64,000 bases of DNA from Conexibacter sp. CPCC 205762 (lineage in GTDB: Bacteria > Actinomycetota > Thermoleophilia > Solirubrobacterales > Solirubrobacteraceae), in NCBI RefSeq assembly GCF_030646155.1, contig NZ_JAUTDN010000001.1, positions 62,001 to 126,000 of the forward strand. Reading direction: 5' to 3'. Below the pieces are notes generated by a model. The model had not been told where the DNA came from. It ran no database searches and worked only from the letters and a program-made list of their open reading frames with translations. Position 1 is the first letter of the stretch. The number at the start of each line of letters is the position of its first letter. Made by a program: the position numbers and the translations under genes. Below, piece after piece: positions 43,949-52,139 of the stretch.

Positions 43949-46552
43949 GTGGCAACCCATGACGACCTCTTCCTGATCGACGGAAACTCGCTCGCCTACC
44001 GCGCCTTCTTCGCGCTGCCCGAATCGATCGCGACGTCGACCGGCTTTCCGACCAACGCGATCTTCGGCTTCGCCTCGATGCTCGTGAAGCTGATGACCGA
44101 CTACGGCGCCAGAGCGACGATCGTCGCCTGGGACCGCGGCCACTCCGGCCGCAGAGAGGTCTATCCCGAGTACAAGGCGCAGCGCTCCTCGCGGCCGGAC
44201 CTGTTCAAGCAGCAGTGGCCGCACCTCGAGCCGCTCGTCGACGCCTTCGGCTACGCGAACGTCTCGCTGGAGGGCTTCGAGGCCGACGACGTGATCGCCT
44301 CGCTCGCCGAGCGCGCGAAGAGAGCCGGCATCCCGGTCAAGATCATCACCGGCGACCGCGACTCGTTCCAGCTCGTCGACAGAGGCGTCGAGATCATGGC
44401 GACGGCCCGCGGCATCACCGAGACGAGAACGTACGACCGCCAGGGCGTGATCGACCGCTACGGGATTCCGCCGGAGCTGGTGCCGGACTTCATCGGCCTC
44501 AAGGGCGACACCTCGGACAACATCCCCGGCGTCCCCGGGATCGGCGACAAGACCGCTGCGCAGCTGCTGCAGGAGTTCGGCGACCTCGAGGGCGTGCTCG
44601 CGGGGGCTGAGACCATCAGAGCGAGAAGACGGCGCGAGAACCTGATCGCCCACGCGCAGGACGCACGCGTCTCGAAGCAGCTCGCGACGATGCGCCGCGA
44701 CCTCGAGATCGACGTCGACCTGGAGACGATCGCCGGCGCAAGACCGGACCGCTCGCGCCTGCGCGAGGTCTTCCGCGAGTTCGAGCTGCGCGACCCGTTG
44801 CGGCGGCTGGAGGAGGCGTTCGCCGACGACGAGGGCGAGGAGGCGGCGCCGCGGCCCGAGGCCGAGCGCGCGATCGAGGCTGCCGTGCGCGACGGGGCAG
44901 CCCCTGCTGACCTCGCCGGTTTGGATCCGGCCGGCGCGGAGATCGCTGTGGCTGTGCGTGCCCCCGAGAAGCCCGACGACGCGCTCTTCGGCGAGAGCGA
45001 GGCGTGGCGCTTCGGCGCGTACGCCGGCGGCGCCGACGTGCTCGCGGGCGAGTGCGGGCCCGACGGCGCCGGACCTGACGTGCTGTCGGGCGCGCTCGGC
45101 GCCCGGCCCGCGCTGGCGCACGACGCGAAGGCGCTCGGCGCGGTCCCCGAGCAGCTCGTCTTCGACACGCTGATCGCCGCCTACCTGCTCGATCCGGCGC
45201 GCCGCTCCTATCCGCTCGACGAGCTGACCGAGGAGCGCGGGATCGCCGCCGCCGTCGAGGACCCGGCGGCCGCCGACGCGATCCTCGTGCACGCGCTCGC
45301 CGCCGCGCAGCGGCCGCAGCTGGAGGAGCGCGAGCTGGTGCGGCTGATGGACGAGATCGAGCTGCCGCTCGTGCGCGTGCTGCGGCAGATGGAGGTCGCC
45401 GGCCTCAAGCTCGACAAGGCGCTGCTGGAGTCGATCCGCGAGCGCGTCAGAGACGAGGTCGTCGGCCTCGAACGGGAGATCTTCGCGCTGACCGGCGAGG
45501 AGTTCGTGATCGGCTCGCCGCAGCAGCTCGGCGCGATCCTGTTCGAGAAGCTCGAGCTGTCGAGAAAGAGACGCGGCAAGACCGGCTACTCGACCGACGC
45601 GCGCGTGCTGCAGTCGATCCGGCACGAGCATCCGGTGGTCGAGAAGATCGAGCGCTGGCGCGAGCTGACGAAGCTGGAGTCGACCTACCTCGCCGCGCTG
45701 CCGCTGCTGGCCGACGCCGGCGACCGGATCCACACGACCTTCGGGCAGGTGACGGCGGCGACCGGCCGGCTCTCCTCGACCAACCCGAACCTGCAGAACA
45801 TCCCGATCCGCACCCCGCTCGGGCGCGAGATCCGCGCCTGCTTCGTCGCTGAGCCCGGCAACGTGCTGATCTCGGCCGACTACTCGCAGGTCGAGCTGCG
45901 CGTGCTCGCGCACATCGCCGGCGAGGAGGTGCTGAAGGAAATCTTCCGGCGCGGCGAGGACGTCCACACCGCGACCGCGGCCTCGATCCTCGGCGTCGAC
46001 CCCGAGCAGCTCGACGCCGGCTCGCGCTCGAAGGCGAAGATGGTCAACTACGGGATCGTCTACGGCCTCTCCGCGTTCGGCCTCGCCGACCGCCTGCAGA
46101 TCCCGCGCGAGGAGGCGCAGGAGTTCATCGACCGCTACCTCGATGGCTTCCCGGCCGTGCGCGAGTTCATCAGAGCGACGGTCGAGCAGGCGACCGACCA
46201 GGGCTACGTGACGACGCTGATGGGCCGTCGGCGGCAGATCCCGGAGCTGCGCGCGCGCAACTTCCAGATGCGCCAGCTGGGCGAGCGGCTCGCGGTCAAC
46301 ACGATCATCCAGGGCACCGCGGCCGACGTGATCAAGCTCGCGATGGTGCGTGCCGACGCGGCGCTGCGCTCCTCCGGCCTCGCCACCAGATTGATCTTGC
46401 AGATCCACGACGAGCTGCTGTTCGAGGGGCCGGCCGCCGAGGCCGAGCAGGCCCGCGACCTGGTCGTGCCGGAGATGGTGAACGCCTTGGAGCTGGACCC
46501 GCCGCTCGTCGTCGACGCCGGCATCGGCCCGAACTGGCTGGACGCGAAGTGA
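43949..46552 (+). CDS. polA: DNA polymerase I
   Basis: This 867-residue protein has a 5'-3' nuclease domain (about residues 1-300: DDLFLIDGNSLAYRAFFALP, GFEADDVIASLAERA, ITGDRDSFQLVD, GLKGDTSDNIPGVPGIGDKTA) and a complete family A polymerase domain. Its motif A is ISADYSQVELRVLAHIAG near 640, motif B RSKAKMVNYGIVYGLSAFGL, and motif C LQIHDELLFEG. The middle 3'-5' exonuclease-like domain has lost the DxE metal residues, so it should lack proofreading, as in Taq and Bst. The frame extends upstream, but GTG 43949 follows a -10 box and gives the usual start. Confidence 0.95.
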   Translation: MATHDDLFLIDGNSLAYRAFFALPESIATSTGFPTNAIFGFASMLVKLMTDYGARATIVAWDRGHSGRREVYPEYKAQRSSRPDLFKQQWPHLEPLVDAFGYANVSLEGFEADDVIASLAERAKRAGIPVKIITGDRDSFQLVDRGVEIMATARGITETRTYDRQGVIDRYGIPPELVPDFIGLKGDTSDNIPGVPGIGDKTAAQLLQEFGDLEGVLAGAETIRARRRRENLIAHAQDARVSKQLATMRRDLEIDVDLETIAGARPDRSRLREVFREFELRDPLRRLEEAFADDEGEEAAPRPEAERAIEAAVRDGAAPADLAGLDPAGAEIAVAVRAPEKPDDALFGESEAWRFGAYAGGADVLAGECGPDGAGPDVLSGALGARPALAHDAKALGAVPEQLVFDTLIAAYLLDPARRSYPLDELTEERGIAAAVEDPAAADAILVHALAAAQRPQLEERELVRLMDEIELPLVRVLRQMEVAGLKLDKALLESIRERVRDEVVGLEREIFALTGEEFVIGSPQQLGAILFEKLELSRKRRGKTGYSTDARVLQSIRHEHPVVEKIERWRELTKLESTYLAALPLLADAGDRIHTTFGQVTAATGRLSSTNPNLQNIPIRTPLGREIRACFVAEPGNVLISADYSQVELRVLAHIAGEEVLKEIFRRGEDVHTATAASILGVDPEQLDAGSRSKAKMVNYGIVYGLSAFGLADRLQIPREEAQEFIDRYLDGFPAVREFIRATVEQATDQGYVTTLMGRRRQIPELRARNFQMRQLGERLAVNTIIQGTAADVIKLAMVRADAALRSSGLATRLILQIHDELLFEGPAAEAEQARDLVVPEMVNALELDPPLVVDAGIGPNWLDAK

Positions 46553-47775
46553 GCGGCTCGCCGCCGATCCTGCAGCCGCCGCAACCGCCCGACAGAGTCC
46601 CGCCTGGCCCGCCACTGCTCCCGCCGGGCGCGGGCGGGGCCGCGCCACCGCCGCCTCCGCCGAGCGGGTTCGACATCGGCGTCCGCACGATCGTCCGCAC
46701 GGTCATCACCGTGCTCGTGATCCTCGGCTTCCTGTGGCTGATCTGGAAGCTGCGCAAGCCGGTCTCGTGGATCGTGATCGCGATGTTCATCGCGGTCGCG
46801 CTGTCGGGGCCGGTCAACCTGATGAGCCGCAAGCTGCCGCGCGGGCTGGCGATCCTGTTCGCCTACCTCGGGCTGGTGCTGATCCCGGCCGGCATCGTCG
46901 CGATCGTCGTGCCGCCACTGGTGCGGGAGGGGACCAATCTCGCCAACGACCTGCCCGACTACGTGCAGGACCTGCAGAGATGGGTCAACAACAACCAGAA
47001 GCTGAAGGACCTCGACAGACAGTACGACATCGTCGGGAAGCTGAGAGAGCGGGCCGAGGACCTGCCGAACCACGTCGACGACGCCGCCTCGACGCTCTCG
47101 AACGTCGGCGGGACGATCGTCAGCTCGCTGTTCGCCGCCTTCAACATCCTGATCCTGTCGATCTTCATGGTCGCCGGCGGGCGAAGATGGGTCGACCGCG
47201 CGATCGACTTCGCCAGGCCGGAGCACGCCCCGCGGATCAGACGCGCCGTCGACAGAATCGCGATAGCGGTCGGCAACTACGTCGGCGGGGCGCTGCTGCA
47301 GGCGACGATCGCCGGCATCACGACCTTCATCGTCCTGACGATCCTCGGCGTGCCGTTCGCAGCGCCGCTGGCGGTGCTGACGGCGATCTTCGACCTGATC
47401 CCGCTCATCGGCGCGACGATCGGCGCGATCCTCGTCGGGATCGTGACGGTCTTCCACGACTTCCCGGTCGCGACGATCGTCTGGCTGATCTGGGCGGTCG
47501 TCTACCAGCAGATCGAGAACACGATGATCCAGCCGCAGATCCAGAGACGCGCGGTCGAGGTCCACGCCTTCGTCGTCCTGGTGTCGGTCCTGTTCGGCGC
47601 GACCCTCTTCGGCGTCCTCGGCGCCCTGCTGGCGATCCCCGTGGCCGCCTCGATCCAGATCGCGGTGCGCGAGTGGTGGGACTACCGCCGCGCCCTGGTC
47701 GTCGAGCTCCCGCCCGGCGTCGACCGCCCCGTCCCGCAGCCACCCCCCGACGAACCACCGGCGAAGCTGGCGTAA
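46549..47775 (+). CDS. AI-2E (PerM) family membrane transporter
   Basis: This 408-residue protein has a Pro-rich cytoplasmic N-terminus (about residues 1-40) and seven or eight transmembrane helices. The family core contains GRRWVDRAIDFARPEHAPRIRR, VGNYVGGALLQATIAGITTFI, FDLIPLIGATIGAILVG and QQIENTMIQPQIQRRAVEVHAF. The Pro-rich tail is short. Family members export AI-2 or act as Na+/H+ antiporters; which applies is not visible. GTG overlaps the polA stop (GTGA), so the two are co-transcribed. Confidence 0.9.
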   Translation: MSGSPPILQPPQPPDRVPPGPPLLPPGAGGAAPPPPPPSGFDIGVRTIVRTVITVLVILGFLWLIWKLRKPVSWIVIAMFIAVALSGPVNLMSRKLPRGLAILFAYLGLVLIPAGIVAIVVPPLVREGTNLANDLPDYVQDLQRWVNNNQKLKDLDRQYDIVGKLRERAEDLPNHVDDAASTLSNVGGTIVSSLFAAFNILILSIFMVAGGRRWVDRAIDFARPEHAPRIRRAVDRIAIAVGNYVGGALLQATIAGITTFIVLTILGVPFAAPLAVLTAIFDLIPLIGATIGAILVGIVTVFHDFPVATIVWLIWAVVYQQIENTMIQPQIQRRAVEVHAFVVLVSVLFGATLFGVLGALLAIPVAASIQIAVREWWDYRRALVVELPPGVDRPVPQPPPDEPPAKLA

Positions 47776-47900
47776 GCCGCCTGCAGACGCCCGCCCGCCG
47801 ACCCCCACCAGGCGACGCCCCTCGCCGCCGCCCGCCCGCCCGCCGCGCGCCCGCCGCCCCGCTCGCCGCCTCCTGCCGGCCGCGCCGTGACGTCTCCCCG
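47776..47900 (+). terminator. C-rich, G-poor stretch after the AI-2E gene (possible Rho-dependent terminator)
   Basis: From just after the stop to about 47885 the plus strand is dominated by CCCGCC/CGCCC runs with few G tracts and no strong hairpin. That composition suits a rut site for Rho loading. This is a compositional reading only. Confidence 0.3.
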
Positions 47901-47947
47901 GGCGATGCGTGCTGCACGAAGCGGCGCCACCGGCAGGCGGCGAGGCC

Positions 47948-47953
47948 TACGAT
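47948..47953 (+). promoter_or_regulatory. -10 element for accDA
   Basis: TACGAT lies 6 bases before the GTG at 47960. Confidence 0.6.
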
Positions 47954-47959
47954 CGGCGC

Positions 47960-49627
47960 GTGGATGCGGGCCGGATCGGAAGCGCGGCGGAGCGAGCGGC
48001 CCTCGTGGCCGACGAGGGCTCGCTGCGCGTCTGGGACGCGGAGGTCGTCTCGCGCGATCCCCTGCGGTTTCAAGATGTACGACCGTACATGGAGCGGTTG
48101 CAGGAGGCGCGCGAGCGGACCGGCCTGGGCGAGTCGGTCCTGACCGGCGCCGCGACGGTTCACGGCCGCCCGGTCGCGCTCGTAGCCGGCGAGTTCGGCT
48201 TCCTCGGCGGCTCGATCGGCGTCGCGACGGGAGAGCGGATCGCACGCGCCTTCGAGCGAGCGCGCGAGCAGCGGCTGCCGCTGATCGCGCTGCCCGCGTC
48301 GGGCGGCTCGCGAATGCAGGAGGGCACGCTGGCGCTGGTGCAGATGGCGAAGCTGGCAACCGCCGCCCGCTCGTTCCGCGCCGAAGGGCTCCCGTACGTC
48401 GTCTGTCTGACCGATCCGACGACCGGCGGCGTGCTCGCCTCCTGGGGCTCGCTCGGCACCGTCACCTTCGCCCTCCCCGGGGCCCTGCTCGGCTTCGCCG
48501 GCCCGCGCGTCGTCGAGCTGACGACCGGCAGAGCGCTGCCCGACGGCGTCCAGCGCGCCGAGACCCTGCTCACCGACGGCCTGATCGACGCCATCGTCCA
48601 ACCCGCCGACCTCCGCACCGCCGTCGCCCGCATCCTCGCCGTCACCGCGCCGCCCGCCTCCGCGCCCGCATCTGCGTCATCCGCGCCGCCATTTGCCCCA
48701 TCCGCGCCAGCATCTGCGGCATCCGAACCCGGGTCTGCGCCAGCATCTGCGGCATTCGAGCCCGGGTCTGCGCCATCCGCGCCAGCATCTGCGGCATCCG
48801 CTCCCGGGTCTGCGCCACCCGCGCCCGCGCCTGACGCCCCCAGGCACGAGCGGGATGCGTGGCAGGCGCTGCGGCATGCGCGTGATCCGCGGCGGCCTGG
48901 AGCGGAGGCGGTGCTGGCGGCGCTTGGCGCCGAGGTGACCGAGCTGCGAGGCGACCGCGCCGGGCGCCCCGACGATCCTGGCTGCCTGACAGCACTCGCG
49001 ACGATCTGCGGGTGTTCAGCGATGGTCGTCGCGCAGCGCCGCGACGCTGACGGGCGCGCTCCTGCGCTCGGCCCGGCCGGCTATCGGAAGGCGCGGCGGG
49101 CGTTCGCGCTCGCGGCCGAGCTGCGGCTCCCGGTCGTGACGATCGTCGACACGCCGGGCGCTGAGCTGAGCGCGGCGGCGGAGCACGGCGGGCTCGCGGC
49201 CGAGATCGCCGGCTGCCTCGCGGAGCTGGGCGCGCTGCCGGTGCCGACGCTGGCGCTGCTGCTGGGGGAGGGCGGCAGCGGCGGCGCGCTCGCCTTCCTG
49301 CACGCCGATCGCGTCGTCTGCGCCGAGAACGCCTCGCTGGCCGTGATCGCGCCCGAGGGCGCGTCCGCGATCCTCCGCCGCGACCTCGACCACGCCCCTG
49401 CGCTCGCCGCGAGCCAGGGCGGTGCCGCCTGGGAGCTGCTGCGCGAAGGCATCGCCGACCGCCTCGTCCCCGAGCCGCTGCCCGCCCACGAGCAGCCCGA
49501 CGCCTTCCTCGCCCGCCTCGCCACGATCGTCGCCGGCGAGCTGGCCGCTCTCACTGCCGCAGACCCCGCCATCCGCCTCGCCGCCCGCACCGCCCGCTGG
49601 CGTCATCTCGGCGCCCCACTCGCTTGA
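47960..49627 (+). CDS. accDA: Fused acetyl-CoA carboxylase carboxyltransferase (beta-alpha, AccD-AccA)
   Basis: This 555-residue protein joins both carboxyltransferase chains. The AccD-like half (about residues 1-232: GEFGFLGGSIGVATGERIARAFE, LPASGGSRMQEGTLALVQMAK, LTDPTTGGVLASWGSLG, FAGPRVVE) lacks the N-terminal zinc finger of E. coli AccD. A Pro/Ala/Ser linker (about 233-293) follows. The AccA-like half (about 294-555) has GPAGYRKARRAFALAAELRLPVVTIVDTPGA, GEGGSGGALAF and PEGASAILRRD. It transfers CO2 from biotin to acetyl-CoA or another acyl-CoA. GTG 47960 is chosen because of the -10 box. Confidence 0.88.
   Translation: MDAGRIGSAAERAALVADEGSLRVWDAEVVSRDPLRFQDVRPYMERLQEARERTGLGESVLTGAATVHGRPVALVAGEFGFLGGSIGVATGERIARAFERAREQRLPLIALPASGGSRMQEGTLALVQMAKLATAARSFRAEGLPYVVCLTDPTTGGVLASWGSLGTVTFALPGALLGFAGPRVVELTTGRALPDGVQRAETLLTDGLIDAIVQPADLRTAVARILAVTAPPASAPASASSAPPFAPSAPASAASEPGSAPASAAFEPGSAPSAPASAASAPGSAPPAPAPDAPRHERDAWQALRHARDPRRPGAEAVLAALGAEVTELRGDRAGRPDDPGCLTALATICGCSAMVVAQRRDADGRAPALGPAGYRKARRAFALAAELRLPVVTIVDTPGAELSAAAEHGGLAAEIAGCLAELGALPVPTLALLLGEGGSGGALAFLHADRVVCAENASLAVIAPEGASAILRRDLDHAPALAASQGGAAWELLREGIADRLVPEPLPAHEQPDAFLARLATIVAGELAALTAADPAIRLAARTARWRHLGAPLA
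48710..48817 (+). repeat. Three 33-bp repeats in the AccD-AccA linker
   Basis: Units at 48710-48742, 48743-48775 and 48785-48817 begin GCATCTGCGGCAT and end in CCCGGGTCTGCGCCA; 9 bases separate the second and third. Each encodes 11 residues, ASAASEPGSAP or a close variant, in frame, so copy changes would keep the fusion intact. Confidence 0.8.
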
Positions 49628-49768
49628 CGCCGCCCGCGCCGCACGATCGCGCCGCCTGAACCGCTCGGGCGACGCCGCTTTGCATCAACCGTCGCGCAAG
49701 TTCCCACGCCGTGCACATTTTCTGTGGAGACGTCGCCACTTCTGCGCAAAGGGCCGAATCGCAGGGCG

Positions 49769-49774
49769 TAGCGT
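49769..49774 (+). promoter_or_regulatory. -10 element for the small membrane protein pair
   Basis: TAGCGT lies 7 bases before the GTG at 49782. Confidence 0.5.
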
Positions 49775-49781
49775 GGATGAC

Positions 49782-50252
49782 GTGCCTCGCCTGGAGCAGA
49801 TCGCCTACGACGCCGGCCGCCATGCGCTCGCCGACCAGGAAGCGCAGGTCGCCGGCATCCGCCAGCGCGCCGGCACGCTGCTCGCGGCCCACGCGCTCGT
49901 CGCCTCCTTCCTCGGCGCCGGCGCCCTGCGCGAGGCCGGCGCGACCCCGCTCGCCTGGTTCGCGCTCGCCGCGCTCGGCGGCGGTCTGCTCGTCGCCGCG
50001 CTCCTGCTGGCGCCCTGGAGAATGCGCTTCAGTCTTACCCTCGAGGAGGTCCACACGGCAGCGACGAGCGCGAGATGGCGGACCGTCTATGACCCGTCCG
50101 ACTGGCTGATGGCCGTCGCGTTGGCATACGAGAACGCCTGCGCATGCAACAAGCAAATGGTGAGCTGGATGACACGTCTGTCAACAACGTTCGCGGTCCT
50201 CGTGGTCGTCCACGCGGCGCTTTGGATCGCAGTGCTCGTGGGAGTAGAGTGA
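49782..50252 (+). CDS. Uncharacterised three-helix membrane protein (156 aa)
   Basis: I do not recognise a named family. The N-terminal 30 residues are an amphipathic helix (LEQIAYDAGRHALADQEAQV). Hydrophobic segments follow at about 33-46 and 57-78 (the second being LAWFALAALGGGLLVAALLLAPW), then a soluble loop of about 55 residues with ALAYENACACNKQMVSWM. A last helix ends at the C-terminus (about 137-156). This helix-pair/loop/helix layout recalls the two-helix membrane modules of SLATT and Pycsar-type effectors, a resemblance of layout only. GTG 49782 is set by the -10 box; the frame upstream is a shadow of accDA. The stop overlaps the next gene's GTG. Confidence 0.65.
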   Translation: MPRLEQIAYDAGRHALADQEAQVAGIRQRAGTLLAAHALVASFLGAGALREAGATPLAWFALAALGGGLLVAALLLAPWRMRFSLTLEEVHTAATSARWRTVYDPSDWLMAVALAYENACACNKQMVSWMTRLSTTFAVLVVVHAALWIAVLVGVE

Positions 50253-50434
50253 CCGCCATGCCGGAAAAGCGCAGAGTGATGTTCCACGGAATGGATGTGG
50301 ACAGAGACTTCGGAATCGACTTCTCGCAGAGCGTCAGCGAACCCGAAGCCTGGTGGGAGTGGCCGGGCATGTTCTGGCGCTGGAGCACCGGACCGATCCG
50401 GCGGCTCGTCGCTCGTCTCGATCGCGACGCCTGA
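50249..50434 (+). CDS. Tryptophan-rich small protein (61 aa), coupled to the membrane protein
   Basis: This short ORF starts with GTG overlapping the previous stop (GTGA), or with ATG 50258 three codons later. The product is basic at the start (PEKRRVMFHG), acidic in the middle (DVDRDFGIDF), then has five Trp within 11 residues (WWEWPGMFWRW) and a basic C-terminal helix. No family is recognised. Translational coupling suggests that it works with the three-helix membrane protein; the Trp cluster could sit at a membrane interface. Confidence 0.55.
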   Translation: MTAMPEKRRVMFHGMDVDRDFGIDFSQSVSEPEAWWEWPGMFWRWSTGPIRRLVARLDRDA

Positions 50435-50440
50435 GCCCGG

Positions 50441-50511
50441 CTCCTCCGCCGCCGGTGTTGCCGCCCGCGTGAGCGGGTAAGCAACGATTGTCACGAAGCA
50501 GGGCGGAGGAG
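50441..50511 (+). promoter_or_regulatory. Nested hairpins between two small genes
   Basis: Outer arms CTCCTCCGCC (50441-50450) and GGCGGAGGAG (50502-50511) enclose an inner hairpin, TTGC-CG-CCCGC, loop GTGA, GCGGG-TAA-GCAA (50458-50484). The inner stem may be the terminator of the upstream pair. The outer right arm lies 1 base before the AGAGGAGAG ribosome site of the gene at 50524, so the fold could affect its translation. Confidence 0.45.
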
Positions 50512-50523
50512 AGAGGAGAGGCC

Positions 50524-50799
50524 GTGGGTCAGTTGCACATCCGCGGTGAGCATCCGCGCGCGAGCGCCGCGGGACGGGTGCTGTCGCAGGGGTTCTGGGC
50601 GTTGATCGCCGGCGTCGTCGTCGCGTACGTCTTCTTCCTCGCGCTCGGCGCCTTCGGCTCCTCGGAGGCGGGGCTGGCGACGGCAGTCGTGATCGCGCTG
50701 GCGCTGCTGTGGATCGGGCACATCCTCTACGTAGCCCGGCACCGGCCGCAGCGCGAGCGGCTCGCGCGCGAGCACGAGCGTGGCCAGCGCGGCTTCTGA
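50524..50799 (+). CDS. Small two-helix membrane protein (91 aa)
   Basis: The N-terminus is soluble (GQLHIRGEHPRASAAGRVLSQG), followed by two hydrophobic helices (about residues 25-45 and 50-70) with AYVFFLALGAFG and AVVIALALLWIGHILY. A basic tail rich in Arg/Glu/His follows. Function unknown. The GTG at 50524 is set by a strong purine-rich ribosome site (AGAGGAGAG, 3 bases before it). It converges on the flavoprotein gene. Confidence 0.65.
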   Translation: MGQLHIRGEHPRASAAGRVLSQGFWALIAGVVVAYVFFLALGAFGSSEAGLATAVVIALALLWIGHILYVARHRPQRERLAREHERGQRGF

Positions 50800-50847
50800 C
50801 GCGAGGGCGCCTACGCGCCCGCAGCGACCGGCGTGACGCGAGGGCGC

Positions 50848-52035
50848 CTACGCGCTCGCGGCGACCGGTGTCGCGCCCGCGGCACCCGCCGCGGCGCCAC
50901 CGCCACCGCCGGCCCGCGACGCGGCGAAGCGCGCGCCGTGCGGCCCGCCGAGCGCGTACTCGGGCGGCGCGATCTTCAGGTAGTGGCCGAACGACCAGTC
51001 GACGAACCGCTTCGTGCCCATCGCGCCCAGCGCCGGCGCCAATGCGCGCGGGTGGATCCGCGGGATCAGCCGCTGGACCTTCAGCATCGAGTCGAAGGCG
51101 AATCTGTGCCCGGCGCTGAAGGCGTGGTAGCGACCGAGCGCCGCCTCGCGCGTCTGCGTGCCCTCGACGACCGCGCGCAGCTCGCGCCCGCACGCCAGTC
51201 CGAAGTACAGCGCCGTGCGGATCCCCTCGGCCGTCAGCGGCAGGCAGTGCCCGGCCGAGTCGCCGACCATGAAGACGCCGTCGTCGGTCGCCGGTCGCAG
51301 CGCGTGCGGGATCCAGTTGCCCTGGAAGCCGTCCGGCCCCTTGCCGAGGTCCTCCGCCAACTTCACCGTCGGGTCCTTGACGTGGTGGTGCGGGTCGAAC
51401 GAGCCGACGCCGATTCGCAGCTCGTCGCGCGCGGGGAAGCTCCAGCCGTAGCCCGCCGGCACGATCGTGCGGTCGATCCAGATCTCGAGGTCCTCGTTCT
51501 CGCCCCTCGGGTGGACCTCCAGCCCGCGCGACAGCAGCGCGTCCGGCGGCTGGATGTTCTCGCCGGCGCCGAGGATCCGCCGCCAGCCGAGTCCGTCGAC
51601 GATCAGCGGCGCCGTCAGGTCGCCGCGATCGGTGTGGACCGTGTCGCCGGTGCGCCCGTCGACCTTCGCGATCTCGAACTCGGCGTCGCCCTGCTGCTGC
51701 AGCAGCGCGCAGATCTCTCTGTAGTCGAACGTCGAGAACGACCACGGCAGGGCGTATCTGACCGACGTGTGCGGCGTGTGGATCACCAGCTCCTGGAAGG
51801 TCTGCCGGTGCGCGTCCATCAGGCCGAGGTTGATCAGCCAGTCGGTCGGCGCCGCGCAGGCCGAGGTCTGTCGCTCACCGACCTCGTAGCGGTCGATCAT
51901 CAGCACGCGCGCGCCCGATCCGGCCAGCTCGCGTGCGACCGCGAGTCCGGCGAAGCTGGCGCCGCAGATCAGGACGTCGGCGTCGCGGGAGAGGGGGGTC
52001 CGCTCCGCGCCGCGCTTCGTTGCACGCTTCGGCAT
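50848..52035 (-). CDS. FAD-dependent geranylgeranyl-reductase-family oxidoreductase
   Basis: This 395-residue flavoprotein has a basic N-terminal stretch and the FAD motif DADVLICGASFAGLAVARELAGSGARVLMIDR at about residues 18-50; Ser replaces the second Gly of GxGxxG. A late FAD loop GVFMVGDSAGHCLPLTAEGIRTALYFG follows. This pattern is typical of geranylgeranyl reductases and related polyprenyl-reducing enzymes, and also of some FAD monooxygenases. The C-terminal 25 residues are an Ala/Gly-rich tail. The substrate is not predictable. Confidence 0.83.
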   Translation of the reverse strand: MPKRATKRGAERTPLSRDADVLICGASFAGLAVARELAGSGARVLMIDRYEVGERQTSACAAPTDWLINLGLMDAHRQTFQELVIHTPHTSVRYALPWSFSTFDYREICALLQQQGDAEFEIAKVDGRTGDTVHTDRGDLTAPLIVDGLGWRRILGAGENIQPPDALLSRGLEVHPRGENEDLEIWIDRTIVPAGYGWSFPARDELRIGVGSFDPHHHVKDPTVKLAEDLGKGPDGFQGNWIPHALRPATDDGVFMVGDSAGHCLPLTAEGIRTALYFGLACGRELRAVVEGTQTREAALGRYHAFSAGHRFAFDSMLKVQRLIPRIHPRALAPALGAMGTKRFVDWSFGHYLKIAPPEYALGGPHGARFAASRAGGGGGAAAGAAGATPVAASA

Positions 52036-52043
52036 AGCGGCAG

Positions 52044-52049
52044 ATTCTA
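52044..52049 (-). promoter_or_regulatory. -10 element for the flavoprotein gene
   Basis: On the minus strand TAGAAT lies 8 bases before the ATG at 52035. Confidence 0.6.
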
Positions 52050-52112
52050 CGGACGAGCAGGCTGACCACCGGCGGCCCCATCTCTCCGGTACCCTTCTTC
52101 GGCTCTACTTCG

Positions 52113-52118
52113 TACTTT
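52113..52118 (+). promoter_or_regulatory. Likely -10 element for rpsA
   Basis: TACTTT lies 21 bases before the ATG at 52140; TACCCT (52090-52095) is a second candidate. The leader that follows is pyrimidine-rich and has no Shine-Dalgarno sequence, which is usual for rpsA. Confidence 0.4.
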
Positions 52119-52139
52119 CTGTTCCCTACCAGGTCCCCT

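Noticed and set aside
47405..48601. Minus-strand open frame opposite the AI-2E and carboxyltransferase genes
   Set aside because: It is antisense to two clear genes and has no domain, start signal or promoter.
48710..48817. Frameshift or separate genes within the carboxyltransferase fusion
   Set aside because: The frame is continuous through the linker and the repeats are multiples of 33 bp; no stop or ribosome site splits the halves.
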